This document shows positions 33,101 to 42,239 of a stretch of DNA of 53,525 bases, one piece after another; the first letter of the stretch is position 1, and every line of letters starts with the position of its first letter. The stretch spans positions 1-53,525 of the forward strand of contig CALGAW010000069.1 in NCBI GenBank assembly GCA_937959115.1, read 5' to 3'. The notes under the pieces are model-generated. The model did no database searches. It was not told the DNA's origin and saw only the letters and a list, made by a program, of their open reading frames with translations. Source of the DNA: an uncultured Saprospiraceae bacterium. Its GTDB lineage: Bacteria; Bacteroidota; Bacteroidia; Chitinophagales; Saprospiraceae. Position numbers and translations under genes: made by a program.

Positions 33101-33670
33101 ATGTCCATTACTCAAGAAATTTCAAAAATTGTACCCATCCTTTTAAAAAAGGGGATTATTATTTACCCTACAGACACCGTTTGGGGGGTAGGATGCGCTG
33201 CTAGTGCGGTTTCTGCAATTAGTAAAATTTTTAAAATAAAAAAAAGAGACGATTCAAAAAAGATGGTATTATTAATCGATAGCCTTGAATCCTTGAAAAA
33301 ATACGTAGAATACATACCGCCAAAAGCAACCAAGTTGATTGATCATTCTACTAGACCCATCACCATCATCTATGAAAACGCAAAGAACTTACCAAAAGAA
33401 CTGATTGCAGAAGATGGAAGTATTGCCTTTCGAGTGATCAAGGATCCGTTTTGCAATCAATTGATCAAGGAACTTGAGGAACCGTTGGTAAGCACCTCAG
33501 CTAATTTTAGTGGAGATCCACCACCTAAACTATATAGTGAAATTGATCAGGATTTAATAGCACTTGTTGATTACACTGTACACCATAGGAGAGATGATGT
33601 AAATACAAATGATCCTTCCGTAATTGTTAAAGTTTTACCTTCTGGGGAACTTTTCTTTATCAGAAAGTAG
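33101..33670 (+). CDS. L-threonylcarbamoyladenylate synthase (Sua5/YciO/YrdC)
   Basis: Makes threonylcarbamoyl-AMP from threonine, bicarbonate and ATP for the t6A modification of tRNAs. The 189-residue protein has the family core: KKGIIIYPTDTVWGVGCAAS near 18-37, the basic loop FKIKKRDDSKKMVLLID, IAFRVIKDPF, and STSANFSGDPPPKL with the conserved Ser and Asn. The length fits the short TsaC/YciO form without the extra Sua5 domain. TsaC and YciO cannot be separated by eye. The ATG at 33101 is clear. The next gene, CCA-adding enzyme, also works on tRNA. Confidence 0.9.
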   Translation: MSITQEISKIVPILLKKGIIIYPTDTVWGVGCAASAVSAISKIFKIKKRDDSKKMVLLIDSLESLKKYVEYIPPKATKLIDHSTRPITIIYENAKNLPKELIAEDGSIAFRVIKDPFCNQLIKELEEPLVSTSANFSGDPPPKLYSEIDQDLIALVDYTVHHRRDDVNTNDPSVIVKVLPSGELFFIRK

Positions 33671-33714
33671 TTATTTAATCATTGCTAAACCAAATTAGTT
33701 TAAACCAAATTGAC

Positions 33715-33722
33715 TAGTTTTG
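33715..33722 (+). promoter_or_regulatory. -7 promoter box for cca
   Basis: TAGTTTTG matches TAnnTTTG, 28 bases before the ATG at 33751, giving a short leader. Confidence 0.5.
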
Positions 33723-33750
33723 ACCTCTAATTCGATAATTGATTTCCGCT

Positions 33751-35166
33751 ATGTTATTTGATATAAAACCTTTTGAACGCGACATTTTTCAGCTAATATC
33801 TGATATTTCTCAAGATTTGGGCTATCCAACCTACGTTGTAGGAGGTTATGTTCGTGACCGACTGTTGTCAAGGCCAAGCAAGGATATGGACATCGTATGT
33901 GTTGGAAACGGAATCGAATTAGCGAATGCCGTGGCTTCAAAGCTTTTTCCTAAACCAAAAGTAGCGGTATACAAGCGTTTCGGAACAGCGATGTTCAACC
34001 ATGGTAATCTTGAAGTAGAGTTTGTTGGCGCTAGGAGAGAGTCTTATCGCTTTGATTCAAGAAAACCTACTGTAGAAGATGGTAGTTTGGAAGATGACCA
34101 GAATCGTAGAGATCTTACGATAAATGCACTAGCCGTATCCTTAAATAGTAATAACTTTGGTGAAATCATTGACCCATTCGGTGGTATGATTGATCTTGAG
34201 AATAAACTACTACGGACGCCACTTGAACCAGGCCGTACTTTTTCTGATGACCCTCTACGGATGATGCGCGCTATACGGTTTTCAACTCAACTAGGATTCA
34301 CGATAGACCCAATTACACTAAAGGCGATTGCAGAACATAAGGAACGAATTAACATCATTTCTCAAGAACGGATCACAATTGAATTAGAGAAGATAATGAA
34401 ATCTCCGAAACCGTCGATTGGCTTTAAGCTCTTGTTCGATTCTGGCTTGTTACACATCATTTTTCCCGAGGTAGCGGAACTATATGGCGTAGACATTAAG
34501 AATGGAGTAGGGCACAAAGACAATTTTTATCATACCATAAAGGTGCTAGATAACATTTGTCGGAATACCAATAACGTTTGGCTACGATGGGCAGCATTGC
34601 TGCATGATATTGCTAAGCCGCCAACCAAACGCTTTGATAAAAAGGCGGGATGGACATTCCACGGACATGAAGTAGTCGGAGCAAACATGGTCCCACGAAT
34701 TTTCCGTAAACTGAAATTGCCGCTTGATGGTAAAATGAAATATGTTCAAAAACTAGTGCGGTTACACCTTCGTCCAATCAGTCTGACCAAGGAAAACATT
34801 ACAGATTCAGCGATCAGACGCCTATTGTTTGATGCAGGTGACGATATCGATGATCTAATGATCTTATGCGAAGCAGACATAACCTCTAAAAACAAGAAAA
34901 AAGTAAGACGCTATCTCGAAAACTATGAGTTAGTTAGGATTAAGCTGAAAGAAGTAGAGGAAAAAGACAATCTCCGGAATTGGCAACCTCCTGTCACAGG
35001 TGAAATTATCATGCAAACCTTTGGTATAGAACCGTCTAGGGAAGTCGGAGTCATTAAGAAGGCAATCCGTGAAGCTATTCTGGATGGAGAGATACCCAAT
35101 GAGTTCGATGCAGCCTTTGCATTTATGATTGCCAAAGGGGAGGAAGTTGGTCTTAAACGTGTTTAA
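33751..35166 (+). CDS. cca: CCA tRNA nucleotidyltransferase with HD domain
   Basis: Adds or repairs the 3' CCA end of tRNAs, consistent with tRNA genes here not encoding CCA. The ATG at 33751 (MLFDIKPFERDIFQLI) is preferred over a TTG at 33739; length 471. The nucleotidyltransferase head has YVVGGYVRDRLLSRPSKDMD with the metal-binding Asp pair, followed by RRDLTINALAVSL and DPLRMMRAIRFSTQLGF. The RNA-binding region follows, then an HD phosphohydrolase-type domain (WLRWAALLHDIAKPPTKRFD, HGHEVVGANM). This head-plus-HD architecture is common in Bacteroidota. It lies behind its own promoter box. Confidence 0.93.
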   Translation: MLFDIKPFERDIFQLISDISQDLGYPTYVVGGYVRDRLLSRPSKDMDIVCVGNGIELANAVASKLFPKPKVAVYKRFGTAMFNHGNLEVEFVGARRESYRFDSRKPTVEDGSLEDDQNRRDLTINALAVSLNSNNFGEIIDPFGGMIDLENKLLRTPLEPGRTFSDDPLRMMRAIRFSTQLGFTIDPITLKAIAEHKERINIISQERITIELEKIMKSPKPSIGFKLLFDSGLLHIIFPEVAELYGVDIKNGVGHKDNFYHTIKVLDNICRNTNNVWLRWAALLHDIAKPPTKRFDKKAGWTFHGHEVVGANMVPRIFRKLKLPLDGKMKYVQKLVRLHLRPISLTKENITDSAIRRLLFDAGDDIDDLMILCEADITSKNKKKVRRYLENYELVRIKLKEVEEKDNLRNWQPPVTGEIIMQTFGIEPSREVGVIKKAIREAILDGEIPNEFDAAFAFMIAKGEEVGLKRV

Positions 35167-35588
35167 TAGTTTATAAAAGGATTCAACGACGCATCATCTA
35201 TAAATGCGTTAAGAAAAACCTGAAATGTAACCACTTTTGGCTGTTATGAACGTAATCCAGCTGAGACGCCCTAATACAAAATTTACAAATGTCCATAATT
35301 TCTTTAAGAAAAATTTGAAACAAAATTTATTCGATCAGATAGGAAGATCAAAACATCTACGGCAATAATACTATGGTTGCATTGTCACAAATAAAATCAA
35401 TATTAGTGAATCACTGCTGCCATTCGAATTGATTGATTCAGAATTTCTTATAGAAAATTATCATCATATTAAATGTCACAAGTCTATTGAAAATCAACTG
35501 TTTAGTAAAATAATGATTTGTGTGACAGTGAAAATTCCTGCAACTTACTTCTTGTAATCAGTAACCAACACAACTAAACTAATTTATA
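35167..35588. other. Gene-free stretch with TGTCACA motifs
   Basis: No gene is seen on either strand. TGTCACAA occurs at 35383-35390 and 35474-35481 and inverted as TGTGACA at 35521-35527. These resemble half-sites of CRP/FNR-type regulators ahead of the secreted-protein gene at 35589, but they may be chance. No terminator for cca is clear. Confidence 0.35.
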
Positions 35589-35963
35589 ATGAAGTCAGTA
35601 ATCGCAACAATCGTTCTCTCTATCCTAATAACAATCACAGCGTTCGCAAATAATGATAATCCTCCTGCCAATACTGACAAGTTAGCCCCAACAGATAACT
35701 GCTTCTTCCTAGACCTAGAGGAAAAGATCTTATTTATTGACCTTGAAGAAATTAATGGCTTCGCTAAAGAAGTGGTGATTAAGAATGGTAATGATGAAGT
35801 AATTTTCCAAGCACAATTGTGGGATCAATTTGACCTAAACGGAAATATCTATGAGTGGAGCTATGCTGATGAAAATGCTTCAAATATTTCAATAGAATTA
35901 TACACGTTTACTAAAGTTTTGACAAAAGAAATAGAAACTATAGAGCCATTTGCTAGCAAATAA
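35589..35963 (+). CDS. Small secreted protein
   Basis: A 124-residue protein with signal peptide MKSVIATIVLSILITITAFA and no lipobox. The mature part is acidic, with LDLEEKILFIDLEEINGFAK, VVIKNGNDEVIFQAQLWDQF and a beta-rich end. It looks like a small one-domain beta protein with a single Cys, acting in the periplasm or outside. No family is recognised and no partner gene is adjacent. A terminator follows at 36050. Confidence 0.65.
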   Translation: MKSVIATIVLSILITITAFANNDNPPANTDKLAPTDNCFFLDLEEKILFIDLEEINGFAKEVVIKNGNDEVIFQAQLWDQFDLNGNIYEWSYADENASNISIELYTFTKVLTKEIETIEPFASK

Positions 35964-36049
35964 AATAATTAAAAACCAGTTTATGGTGCGTCATGTTCAG
36001 TTGTCTATGTTACCATAAAAAATAAACCTACTGAAAATCAAAATGTCAG

Positions 36050-36079
36050 AGCACAAGTCAATCGGCTTGTGCTTTTTTT
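36050..36079 (+). terminator. Strong intrinsic terminator
   Basis: AGCACAAG pairs perfectly with CTTGTGCT over an 8-base loop, followed by seven T. It separates the secreted-protein gene from the fdhD operon, whose promoter box begins two bases later. Confidence 0.85.
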
Positions 36080-36080
36080 G

Positions 36081-36088
36081 TACTTTTG
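36081..36088 (+). promoter_or_regulatory. -7 promoter box of the DUF7009-fdhD-fdhF operon
   Basis: TACTTTTG matches TAnnTTTG, with the ATG at 36105 only 16 bases on, so the leader would be very short. Confidence 0.5.
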
Positions 36089-36104
36089 TCTTAAACGAAT
36101 CTTT

Positions 36105-36473
36105 ATGAAACTTAGGATAAAAGGAGATTCCATCCGCCTGCGGCTAAATCAGTCTGAAGTCAGGCAGTTTGGCAGCAGGGGTAAACTCAAAGAAAAAATA
36201 CATTTTGGGCACAATGTACTTAGCTATTCGCTAGAACAAAAGCCTTCTGGTAACCTAGAAGCCCTATTCAATGGCAATCACCTAAAAGTCTACGTGCCTT
36301 CAGACATCGCGCATAACTGGATAAACAGTGACCAGACTTCCCTTAAAAACACCATCACACTAAAAGCAGACAGAGCATTGCAAATTCTAGTAGAAAAAGA
36401 TTTTAAATGTCTCGATCCTAGACTAAATGAAGATGAGTCAGACAATTTTCCCAACCCTAAGTCTACTGAGTGA
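36105..36473 (+). CDS. DUF7009-type small protein of the formate dehydrogenase operon
   Basis: Start at the ATG at 36105 (MKLRIKGDSIRLRLNQSEVR); an upstream frame to 36069 overlaps the terminator and is rejected. The 122-residue protein continues with QFGSRGKLKEKIHFG, LSYSLEQKPSGNLEALFNGN and VEKDFKCLDPRLNEDESDNF. I associate this pattern with the Bacteroidota family called DUF7009, which is of unknown function. Its stop overlaps the GTG start of fdhD, so the two are co-translated. The context suggests a role in maturing or regulating the molybdoenzyme. Confidence 0.65.
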   Translation: MKLRIKGDSIRLRLNQSEVRQFGSRGKLKEKIHFGHNVLSYSLEQKPSGNLEALFNGNHLKVYVPSDIAHNWINSDQTSLKNTITLKADRALQILVEKDFKCLDPRLNEDESDNFPNPKSTE

Positions 36474-37342
36474 AACAGAAAACACCACATCAGCCTCTTA
36501 AAGAAACACTAGAAGTATCGATCCAAAAGGTTGCTGATAACCAATGTATTACAATAGTTGATCAGCTAGCAGTTGAAGAACCACTCGAAATCAAACTCGC
36601 TTATGGCTCTCAAGCCAAAAGACAACGGAAATCGATAGCCGTAACCATGCGCACACCAGGGCATGACTTCGAGCTTGCAGTAGGCTTCCTCTTTACAGAG
36701 GCGATTATCGGCAAACCGGAAGATGTGGTAACACTCAAATATGATGCTACACAAGCCAGCCAACAGTCAAAAGAAAACTCATTGATGGTAGAACTGAAAG
36801 CTAATGTGCAATTTAACCAAGATCAGCTCAATAGAAACTTCTACACCACTTCCAGTTGTGGCGTTTGCGGTAAATCGTCAATCGACATGGTCTTTCAACA
36901 CAGTTGCTATCAATTGATTTCAGGGAAACCTGTCATTCAGAAATCAGTCATCTATCAGTTACTAGAAACACTTGATAGTCAACAAACTGTTTTTCAGCTT
37001 ACGGGTGGGATCCATGCCGCCGCCCTATTCTCTAGTACTGGAAAATTTCAGTATCTCTGTGAAGATGTTGGAAGGCACAATGCTCTTGACAAACTTATAG
37101 GCAAAGCGCTATTAAATGAACAATTACCCTTGAAAGATTGTATGGTTCTTGTGAGCGGAAGAGCTAGTTTTGAATTGGTACAGAAGGCTGTGATGGCTGG
37201 AATCCCAATCCTCGCAGCAGTCGGCGCTCCAAGTAGCTTAGCAGTTGAATTTGCAAAAGAATCAGGCTTAACATTGATTGGTTTCTTAAAAAAGAATAAA
37301 TTTAATATCTATTCCAACCCCGAACGCATTGAAACCGATTGA
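36470..37342 (+). CDS. fdhD: Formate dehydrogenase accessory sulfurtransferase
   Basis: FdhD passes sulfur to the molybdenum cofactor of formate-dehydrogenase-type enzymes. The 290-residue protein starts at a GTG at 36470 that overlaps the preceding stop (GTGA). Family features are MRTPGHDFELAVGFLFTEAI, the catalytic loop YTTSSCGVCGKSSIDM with its two Cys, FQLTGGIHAAALFSSTGKFQ and CEDVGRHNALDKLIGKALL. The molybdoenzyme it would serve follows 37 bases downstream. Confidence 0.93.
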   Translation: MKQKTPHQPLKETLEVSIQKVADNQCITIVDQLAVEEPLEIKLAYGSQAKRQRKSIAVTMRTPGHDFELAVGFLFTEAIIGKPEDVVTLKYDATQASQQSKENSLMVELKANVQFNQDQLNRNFYTTSSCGVCGKSSIDMVFQHSCYQLISGKPVIQKSVIYQLLETLDSQQTVFQLTGGIHAAALFSSTGKFQYLCEDVGRHNALDKLIGKALLNEQLPLKDCMVLVSGRASFELVQKAVMAGIPILAAVGAPSSLAVEFAKESGLTLIGFLKKNKFNIYSNPERIETD

Positions 37343-37379
37343 TTCAAACTTGGAAGAACAAACCGTATAATTGACTATT

Positions 37380-39695
37380 ATGGAAGACAAAGGAAATAAT
37401 ATCGTTACCATACCAAGCGCTCAACCTCCATTAACACTTACTGGCCTCAAGTTAATTGGTCCAGCAACCAATAGTGTTGGTATGCCTGCCGTTAAATCTT
37501 CCCTCCTGCACGCTAGAAAATACATGTCTAAATCGGCAGCCCTTAAAACTATGTTTAAGGTCAATCAAAAAGGTGGTTTTGACTGTCCAGGCTGCGCTTG
37601 GCCTGATCCAGACGATGAACGATCCGCCCTAGGAGAGTATTGTGAGAATGGAATTAAAGCCATTGCTGAAGAAGCTACTAAAAATCGAATTTCACCTCAG
37701 TTTTTTAAAGAAAACTCTGTTTCTAAGATAAGTCAATTGTCTGATTTTCAAATCGGTAAACTAGGGAGGTTGACGCAACCCTTTAAGTTAGTTGGAGAGC
37801 ATTACGAGCCTGTTTCTTGGGAGAATGCCTTTCAAATAATTTCCGAAGAACTCAACAGCCTTGACTCACCCGACGAAGCAGCCTTTTATACCTCAGGAAG
37901 AACAAGCAATGAAGCTGCTTTTTTATATCAACTGTTTGTACGTCAATTCGGAACGAATAATTTACCTGATTGTTCAAACATGTGCCATGAATCGAGTGGG
38001 CAAGGACTGAGTCAGACGTTGGGCATCGGCAAGGGCTCAGTGACCTTAAAAGACTTACATCAAGCTGAAGTCATTATGGTTATGGGACAAAATCCTGGAA
38101 CGAATCATCCAAGAATGTTATCTGCCTTAGAGAAATGCAAAGAAAACGGAGGCAAAATAATCACTGTAAATCCATTGCCAGAAGCTGGATTAATGAAGTT
38201 TACTAATCCACAACGACCAATGAAAATGGTTACTGGAGGAACAGTGCTAACTGACTTATTCTTACAGGTTAAGGTCAATGGAGATATAGCGTTACTTAAA
38301 GCAATTATGCTGTTGTTATTAGAAAAAGAAGAAGCAAATCCTGGTGCTGTTTTCGATCTTGATTTTATCAAAGAAAAAACGGAAGGTTATGAAGCATTAA
38401 TCAAGGATTTAAAACAGCAAGATCTTGAACAGTGTGTTAGCGAATCTGGTGTTTCAAAGCAAGGAATAGAAGCTGCAGCAGACCTCTTAGCAAAATCATC
38501 CAAAATCATTATTTGCTGGGCCATGGGACTTACGCAGCATGTAAATGGCGTAGCAAACATCAAAGAAGTAGTTAATCTGCTGCTACTTAAAGGCGCAGTT
38601 GGTAAACCAGGTGCAGGAACCTGCCCAGTCCGAGGACACAGCAACGTGCAAGGAGATCGCACTATGGGGATCTGGGAAGCGCCCAAAGATGCTTTTCTAG
38701 ACAAACTAAAAGAAGTTTTTGATTTTGAACCGCCTCGCCATCACGGTTATCCAGTAGTCGATGCGATCAACGCCATGTATGCAGGTAAAGTCAAAGTATT
38801 TATAGCGATGGGCGGCAACTTCATTTCAGCAACGCCTGATACTGAATACACTGCAAAAGCCTTGCGTAAATGTGAACTCACAGTGCAAGTAAGTACAAAG
38901 CTCAATCGTAGTCATTTGATTCATGGTAAGAAGGCGCTTATTTTGCCTTGCCTTGGCCGAACAGAAAAAGACGTTCAAGCAACAGGAGATCAGTTTGTTA
39001 CTGTTGAAAACTCTATGGGAATTGTACACTCCTCACAAGGAGTTTTAGATCCTTGTTCTAAAGAATTACTAAGCGAACCAGCTATTGTTTGCCGAATGGC
39101 TCAAAAAACATTAAAAAATAAATCAAAGGTAGACTGGATGGGAATGGCAGCCAATTATGATCTCATTCGCGACGCCATCGAAAAAGTGATCCCAGGCTTT
39201 GAATCATATAATAAACGGGTTAGACAACCTGGAGGCTTTTATCTCCCGAATGGTGCAAGAGAAGGAAACTTCAATACAGATACCCGCAAGGCTAAGTTCA
39301 CTGTAAATTCAGTACCTACAAACAAGCTTGAAGATGGTGAATTTATGATGATGACCGTCCGAAGCCATGATCAATACAATACAACGATTTATGGTCTAGA
39401 CGACCGTTACCGTGGAATACTCAATGAAAGAAGGGTAGTCATGATGAATTCGGATGACATGGAACAATTAGGTCTGAAACAAAAGGATCTTGTAGATCTT
39501 TCCAGTAACTACAATGATGTAAAACGACTAGGAGAGCGCTTTGTAGTAATCAAATACAACATCCCAAAAGGCTGCGTCGCAACTTACTTCCCTGAAGCTA
39601 ATGTCCTTGTTCCTGTCGATTTGTACGCAGTTGGCAGTAAAACACCTGCCTCGAAGTTGGTTGCAATTAAAATTGAAAAAAGGAATATTGATTAA
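37380..39695 (+). CDS. FdhF/YdeP family molybdopterin oxidoreductase
   Basis: A 771-residue bis-MGD enzyme of the formate-dehydrogenase-alpha-like group. The start is the ATG at 37380; the frame can be read from a TTG at 37371. GGFDCPGCAWPDPDDE near 65-80 is the reduced FeS-site signature of this subgroup. SNMCHESSGQGLSQTLG, EVIMVMGQNPGTNHPRML and RGHSNVQGDRTMGIWEAPK mark the cofactor domains, and the C-terminal domain contains MTVRSHDQYNTTIYGLDDRY. No partner electron-transfer subunit is nearby. E. coli YdeP relatives are linked to acid stress, but their substrate is uncertain, so formate oxidation should not be assumed. Confidence 0.9.
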   Translation: MEDKGNNIVTIPSAQPPLTLTGLKLIGPATNSVGMPAVKSSLLHARKYMSKSAALKTMFKVNQKGGFDCPGCAWPDPDDERSALGEYCENGIKAIAEEATKNRISPQFFKENSVSKISQLSDFQIGKLGRLTQPFKLVGEHYEPVSWENAFQIISEELNSLDSPDEAAFYTSGRTSNEAAFLYQLFVRQFGTNNLPDCSNMCHESSGQGLSQTLGIGKGSVTLKDLHQAEVIMVMGQNPGTNHPRMLSALEKCKENGGKIITVNPLPEAGLMKFTNPQRPMKMVTGGTVLTDLFLQVKVNGDIALLKAIMLLLLEKEEANPGAVFDLDFIKEKTEGYEALIKDLKQQDLEQCVSESGVSKQGIEAAADLLAKSSKIIICWAMGLTQHVNGVANIKEVVNLLLLKGAVGKPGAGTCPVRGHSNVQGDRTMGIWEAPKDAFLDKLKEVFDFEPPRHHGYPVVDAINAMYAGKVKVFIAMGGNFISATPDTEYTAKALRKCELTVQVSTKLNRSHLIHGKKALILPCLGRTEKDVQATGDQFVTVENSMGIVHSSQGVLDPCSKELLSEPAIVCRMAQKTLKNKSKVDWMGMAANYDLIRDAIEKVIPGFESYNKRVRQPGGFYLPNGAREGNFNTDTRKAKFTVNSVPTNKLEDGEFMMMTVRSHDQYNTTIYGLDDRYRGILNERRVVMMNSDDMEQLGLKQKDLVDLSSNYNDVKRLGERFVVIKYNIPKGCVATYFPEANVLVPVDLYAVGSKTPASKLVAIKIEKRNID

Positions 39696-39815
39696 CGTAT
39701 TTTTAAAAATAGAAAAACACAGAATGATACCTCTAACTAGTTGGTTAAGAATTCCCTCTTCCCAACCTACATTCGATATTCCCTTTAAATTTCTTCATTC
39801 CCTTTTTTAACTTCT

Positions 39816-39823
39816 TATATTTG
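39816..39823 (+). promoter_or_regulatory. -7 promoter box for the acyl-CoA oxidase gene
   Basis: TATATTTG matches TAnnTTTG, 16 bases before the ATG at 39840. Confidence 0.5.
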
Positions 39824-39839
39824 CCAAAAACAACAAAGA

Positions 39840-42164
39840 ATGAAATCAACTTTCGCAACATCAGAATACCTTAAAAATGAAGCGCCAGGCGTCATTCCAT
39901 TCCTTCCATTGCTCTATGTGGGCTGGGCAGACGACATCCTCAGTCCAAGTGAAATCAAGCTTATCAAACAACAAGTTAAACAGTCTGACTGGTTGTCTGA
40001 GGAAGAGCAATCCATGATAAACGATTGGTGTAATCCAGGAAATCCGCCTACTGAGGAGGTTTTTGAAGCTTGGGTAGAGTTGATACGAGTATCTTCTGCA
40101 ACACTAGCTCCGGGTAAAAAGCAAAGCCTTGTTGAATTAGGGGTACAGATGGCTACCGCAGCCACAAATGAGAATCATCCCTGTACAACACCTGAAGCCA
40201 AAGTGGCGTTAGAGCAAATAGACAATGCACTAGGCAATCTGGATCTCTATGATTACAGGAATTTGCTCTGTGAGGCTCAAATTGAATTTCTATCAGAAGA
40301 TCCTGCATCAAAACCGTCGTTTGATGTTGACGCTATGACTCGATTGCTTGATGGCAAATATCATGATCTAAAGCAAAAGATACGCACAATGCTTGAAGAC
40401 CCTGCATTTAAGCTAGAAACCATTAGAGATAAAGATGAGTTTCGATTAAGAATTTTAGATTGGTGTAAGCAATTTGCTAGTCGTGGTTTTGGTGCTCTAG
40501 CTTATGCTAAAGAGTATGGAGGAGCTGACGACATTCAACAATACGGTGCAGTCTTTGAAACCATTGGTGGACATGATGCCAGCTTTGCTATTAAGTTTGG
40601 CGTTCAGTTTGGTTTGTGGGGTGGTAGCGTCCAAGCCTTAGGTACCAAAAAACACCATGACAAATACCTTAAAGACATTGGAACACTCGAGCTTCCAGGT
40701 TGTTTTGCAATGACTGAAACGGGCCATGGCTCCAATGTTAGAGACTGTGAAACCACAGCTACTTTTGATGAAGCAACTGATGAGTTTATCATTCATACAC
40801 CACATAACATGGCTCGTAAAGAATACATTGGCAATGCCTTACATGGTAAAATGGCATCCGTATTCGCTCAGCTATATACAAAAGGAAAATGTCATGGAGT
40901 ACATGCTTTTGTGGTGCAACTAAGAGATTCAAAGGGTAATGAGTTACCAGGTATCAAAATAGAGGATTGTGGTTACAAGCTTGGGCTTAATGGAGTAGAT
41001 AATGGACAAATCTGGTTTGACAAGGTCAGGATCCCAAGAGAGAATTTGTTGGACAACTTTGGAACAGTAGGACCAGATGGTTCTTATTCTAGCCCTATCG
41101 AAAGCCTCTCAAGACGTTTCTTTACAATGCTTGGCACTTTAGTGGGTGGAAGGGTGTTTGTCCCTCAAGCAGGCATTAGCGCCGCTAAAACAGGCTTGAC
41201 AATCGCTATTCGTCATGCACTCAACAGAAGGCAGTTTGGTCCTGAAAACGAACCAGAGACGCTTTTACTTGATTATCCATCCCACCAACGTCGATTAATG
41301 CCTTTGCTTGCAACAACTTATGCGACGGATTTCGCATTAAAACACTTGGGAGAGCGTTTTGCCAATAAAACAGAAGAAGACACAAGAGAAATAGAAACAA
41401 TGGCGGCTGCAATGAAAGCCTTCGCTACTTGGCATACAACAGCCACCTTGCAAGCATGTCGTGAAGCTTGTGGAGGAAAAGGCTATCTAGCAGAGAATCG
41501 ATTTGCGGATTTAAAAGCGGACACTGATATTTATACCACATTTGAAGGTGACAATACGGTATTGCTACAATTGGTTGCGAAAGGACTACTAACTGAGTTA
41601 AAGGAAGAGTTTGAAAATGCCAATTATATTCAAATGCTAAACCTTGTTACAAAGGAAATGCGCGAAAACCTATACGCAAGAGTTGATTTTAAAAAGGATG
41701 AAGACTATCTGAAAAGCTCAGACTTCCAACTAGATGCAATGAGGCATAGAGAAGGTTCATTACTAAACGCTGTCGCATCTAAAATTAGACGATTGATGAA
41801 ATCTAAAATGGATTCTTATGATGCCTTTATCCGTTGTCAAAATGACCTGATTGAACTAGCAAAGGCTTACGCAGAACGCTTCATCTTAGAACAATCCATC
41901 AATAAAATGGAAAGTTGTGAAGATAAGGCGCTTCAACAAGTCCTTAATGATGTATCTGACCTCTATGGACTATGGCACATCGAACAACATTTTGATTGGT
42001 ACTTAGAAGATGGTTATCTGGGTGTGCCGAAGGTCAAGGCCATTCGAAAAGCAGTAAGTAGGCTTTGTCTTTCTGTAAGAAAACAAGCTCTATATTTGAC
42101 GGACGCCTTTGCAATACCTACGCAAAGTATTGCCGCTCCAATTGCTCTGAAGAAGGAACTTTAG
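39840..42164 (+). CDS. Acyl-CoA oxidase / long acyl-CoA dehydrogenase-type flavoprotein
   Basis: Flavin enzyme for the first step of fatty acid beta-oxidation. The 774-residue length and an extra N-terminal region of about 160 residues before the acyl-CoA dehydrogenase core fit acyl-CoA oxidases, which reduce oxygen to hydrogen peroxide. Core motifs are FGALAYAKEYGGADD, GCFAMTETGHGSNVRDCETT, GYKLGLNGVDNGQIWFDKVR, ALNRRQFGPENEPETLLLDY and ACREACGGKGYLAENR. TTFEGDNTVLLQ contains the probable catalytic Glu. Neighbouring genes also concern acyl-CoA and lipids. Oxidase versus dehydrogenase activity cannot be settled by sequence alone. Confidence 0.88.
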   Translation: MKSTFATSEYLKNEAPGVIPFLPLLYVGWADDILSPSEIKLIKQQVKQSDWLSEEEQSMINDWCNPGNPPTEEVFEAWVELIRVSSATLAPGKKQSLVELGVQMATAATNENHPCTTPEAKVALEQIDNALGNLDLYDYRNLLCEAQIEFLSEDPASKPSFDVDAMTRLLDGKYHDLKQKIRTMLEDPAFKLETIRDKDEFRLRILDWCKQFASRGFGALAYAKEYGGADDIQQYGAVFETIGGHDASFAIKFGVQFGLWGGSVQALGTKKHHDKYLKDIGTLELPGCFAMTETGHGSNVRDCETTATFDEATDEFIIHTPHNMARKEYIGNALHGKMASVFAQLYTKGKCHGVHAFVVQLRDSKGNELPGIKIEDCGYKLGLNGVDNGQIWFDKVRIPRENLLDNFGTVGPDGSYSSPIESLSRRFFTMLGTLVGGRVFVPQAGISAAKTGLTIAIRHALNRRQFGPENEPETLLLDYPSHQRRLMPLLATTYATDFALKHLGERFANKTEEDTREIETMAAAMKAFATWHTTATLQACREACGGKGYLAENRFADLKADTDIYTTFEGDNTVLLQLVAKGLLTELKEEFENANYIQMLNLVTKEMRENLYARVDFKKDEDYLKSSDFQLDAMRHREGSLLNAVASKIRRLMKSKMDSYDAFIRCQNDLIELAKAYAERFILEQSINKMESCEDKALQQVLNDVSDLYGLWHIEQHFDWYLEDGYLGVPKVKAIRKAVSRLCLSVRKQALYLTDAFAIPTQSIAAPIALKKEL

Positions 42165-42239
42165 CGGATAAACAATGCTTTTTAATAAAAATGAATTTCA
42201 ACACAAATTTTGATGAAACTATCACGATTTATTGAATAA

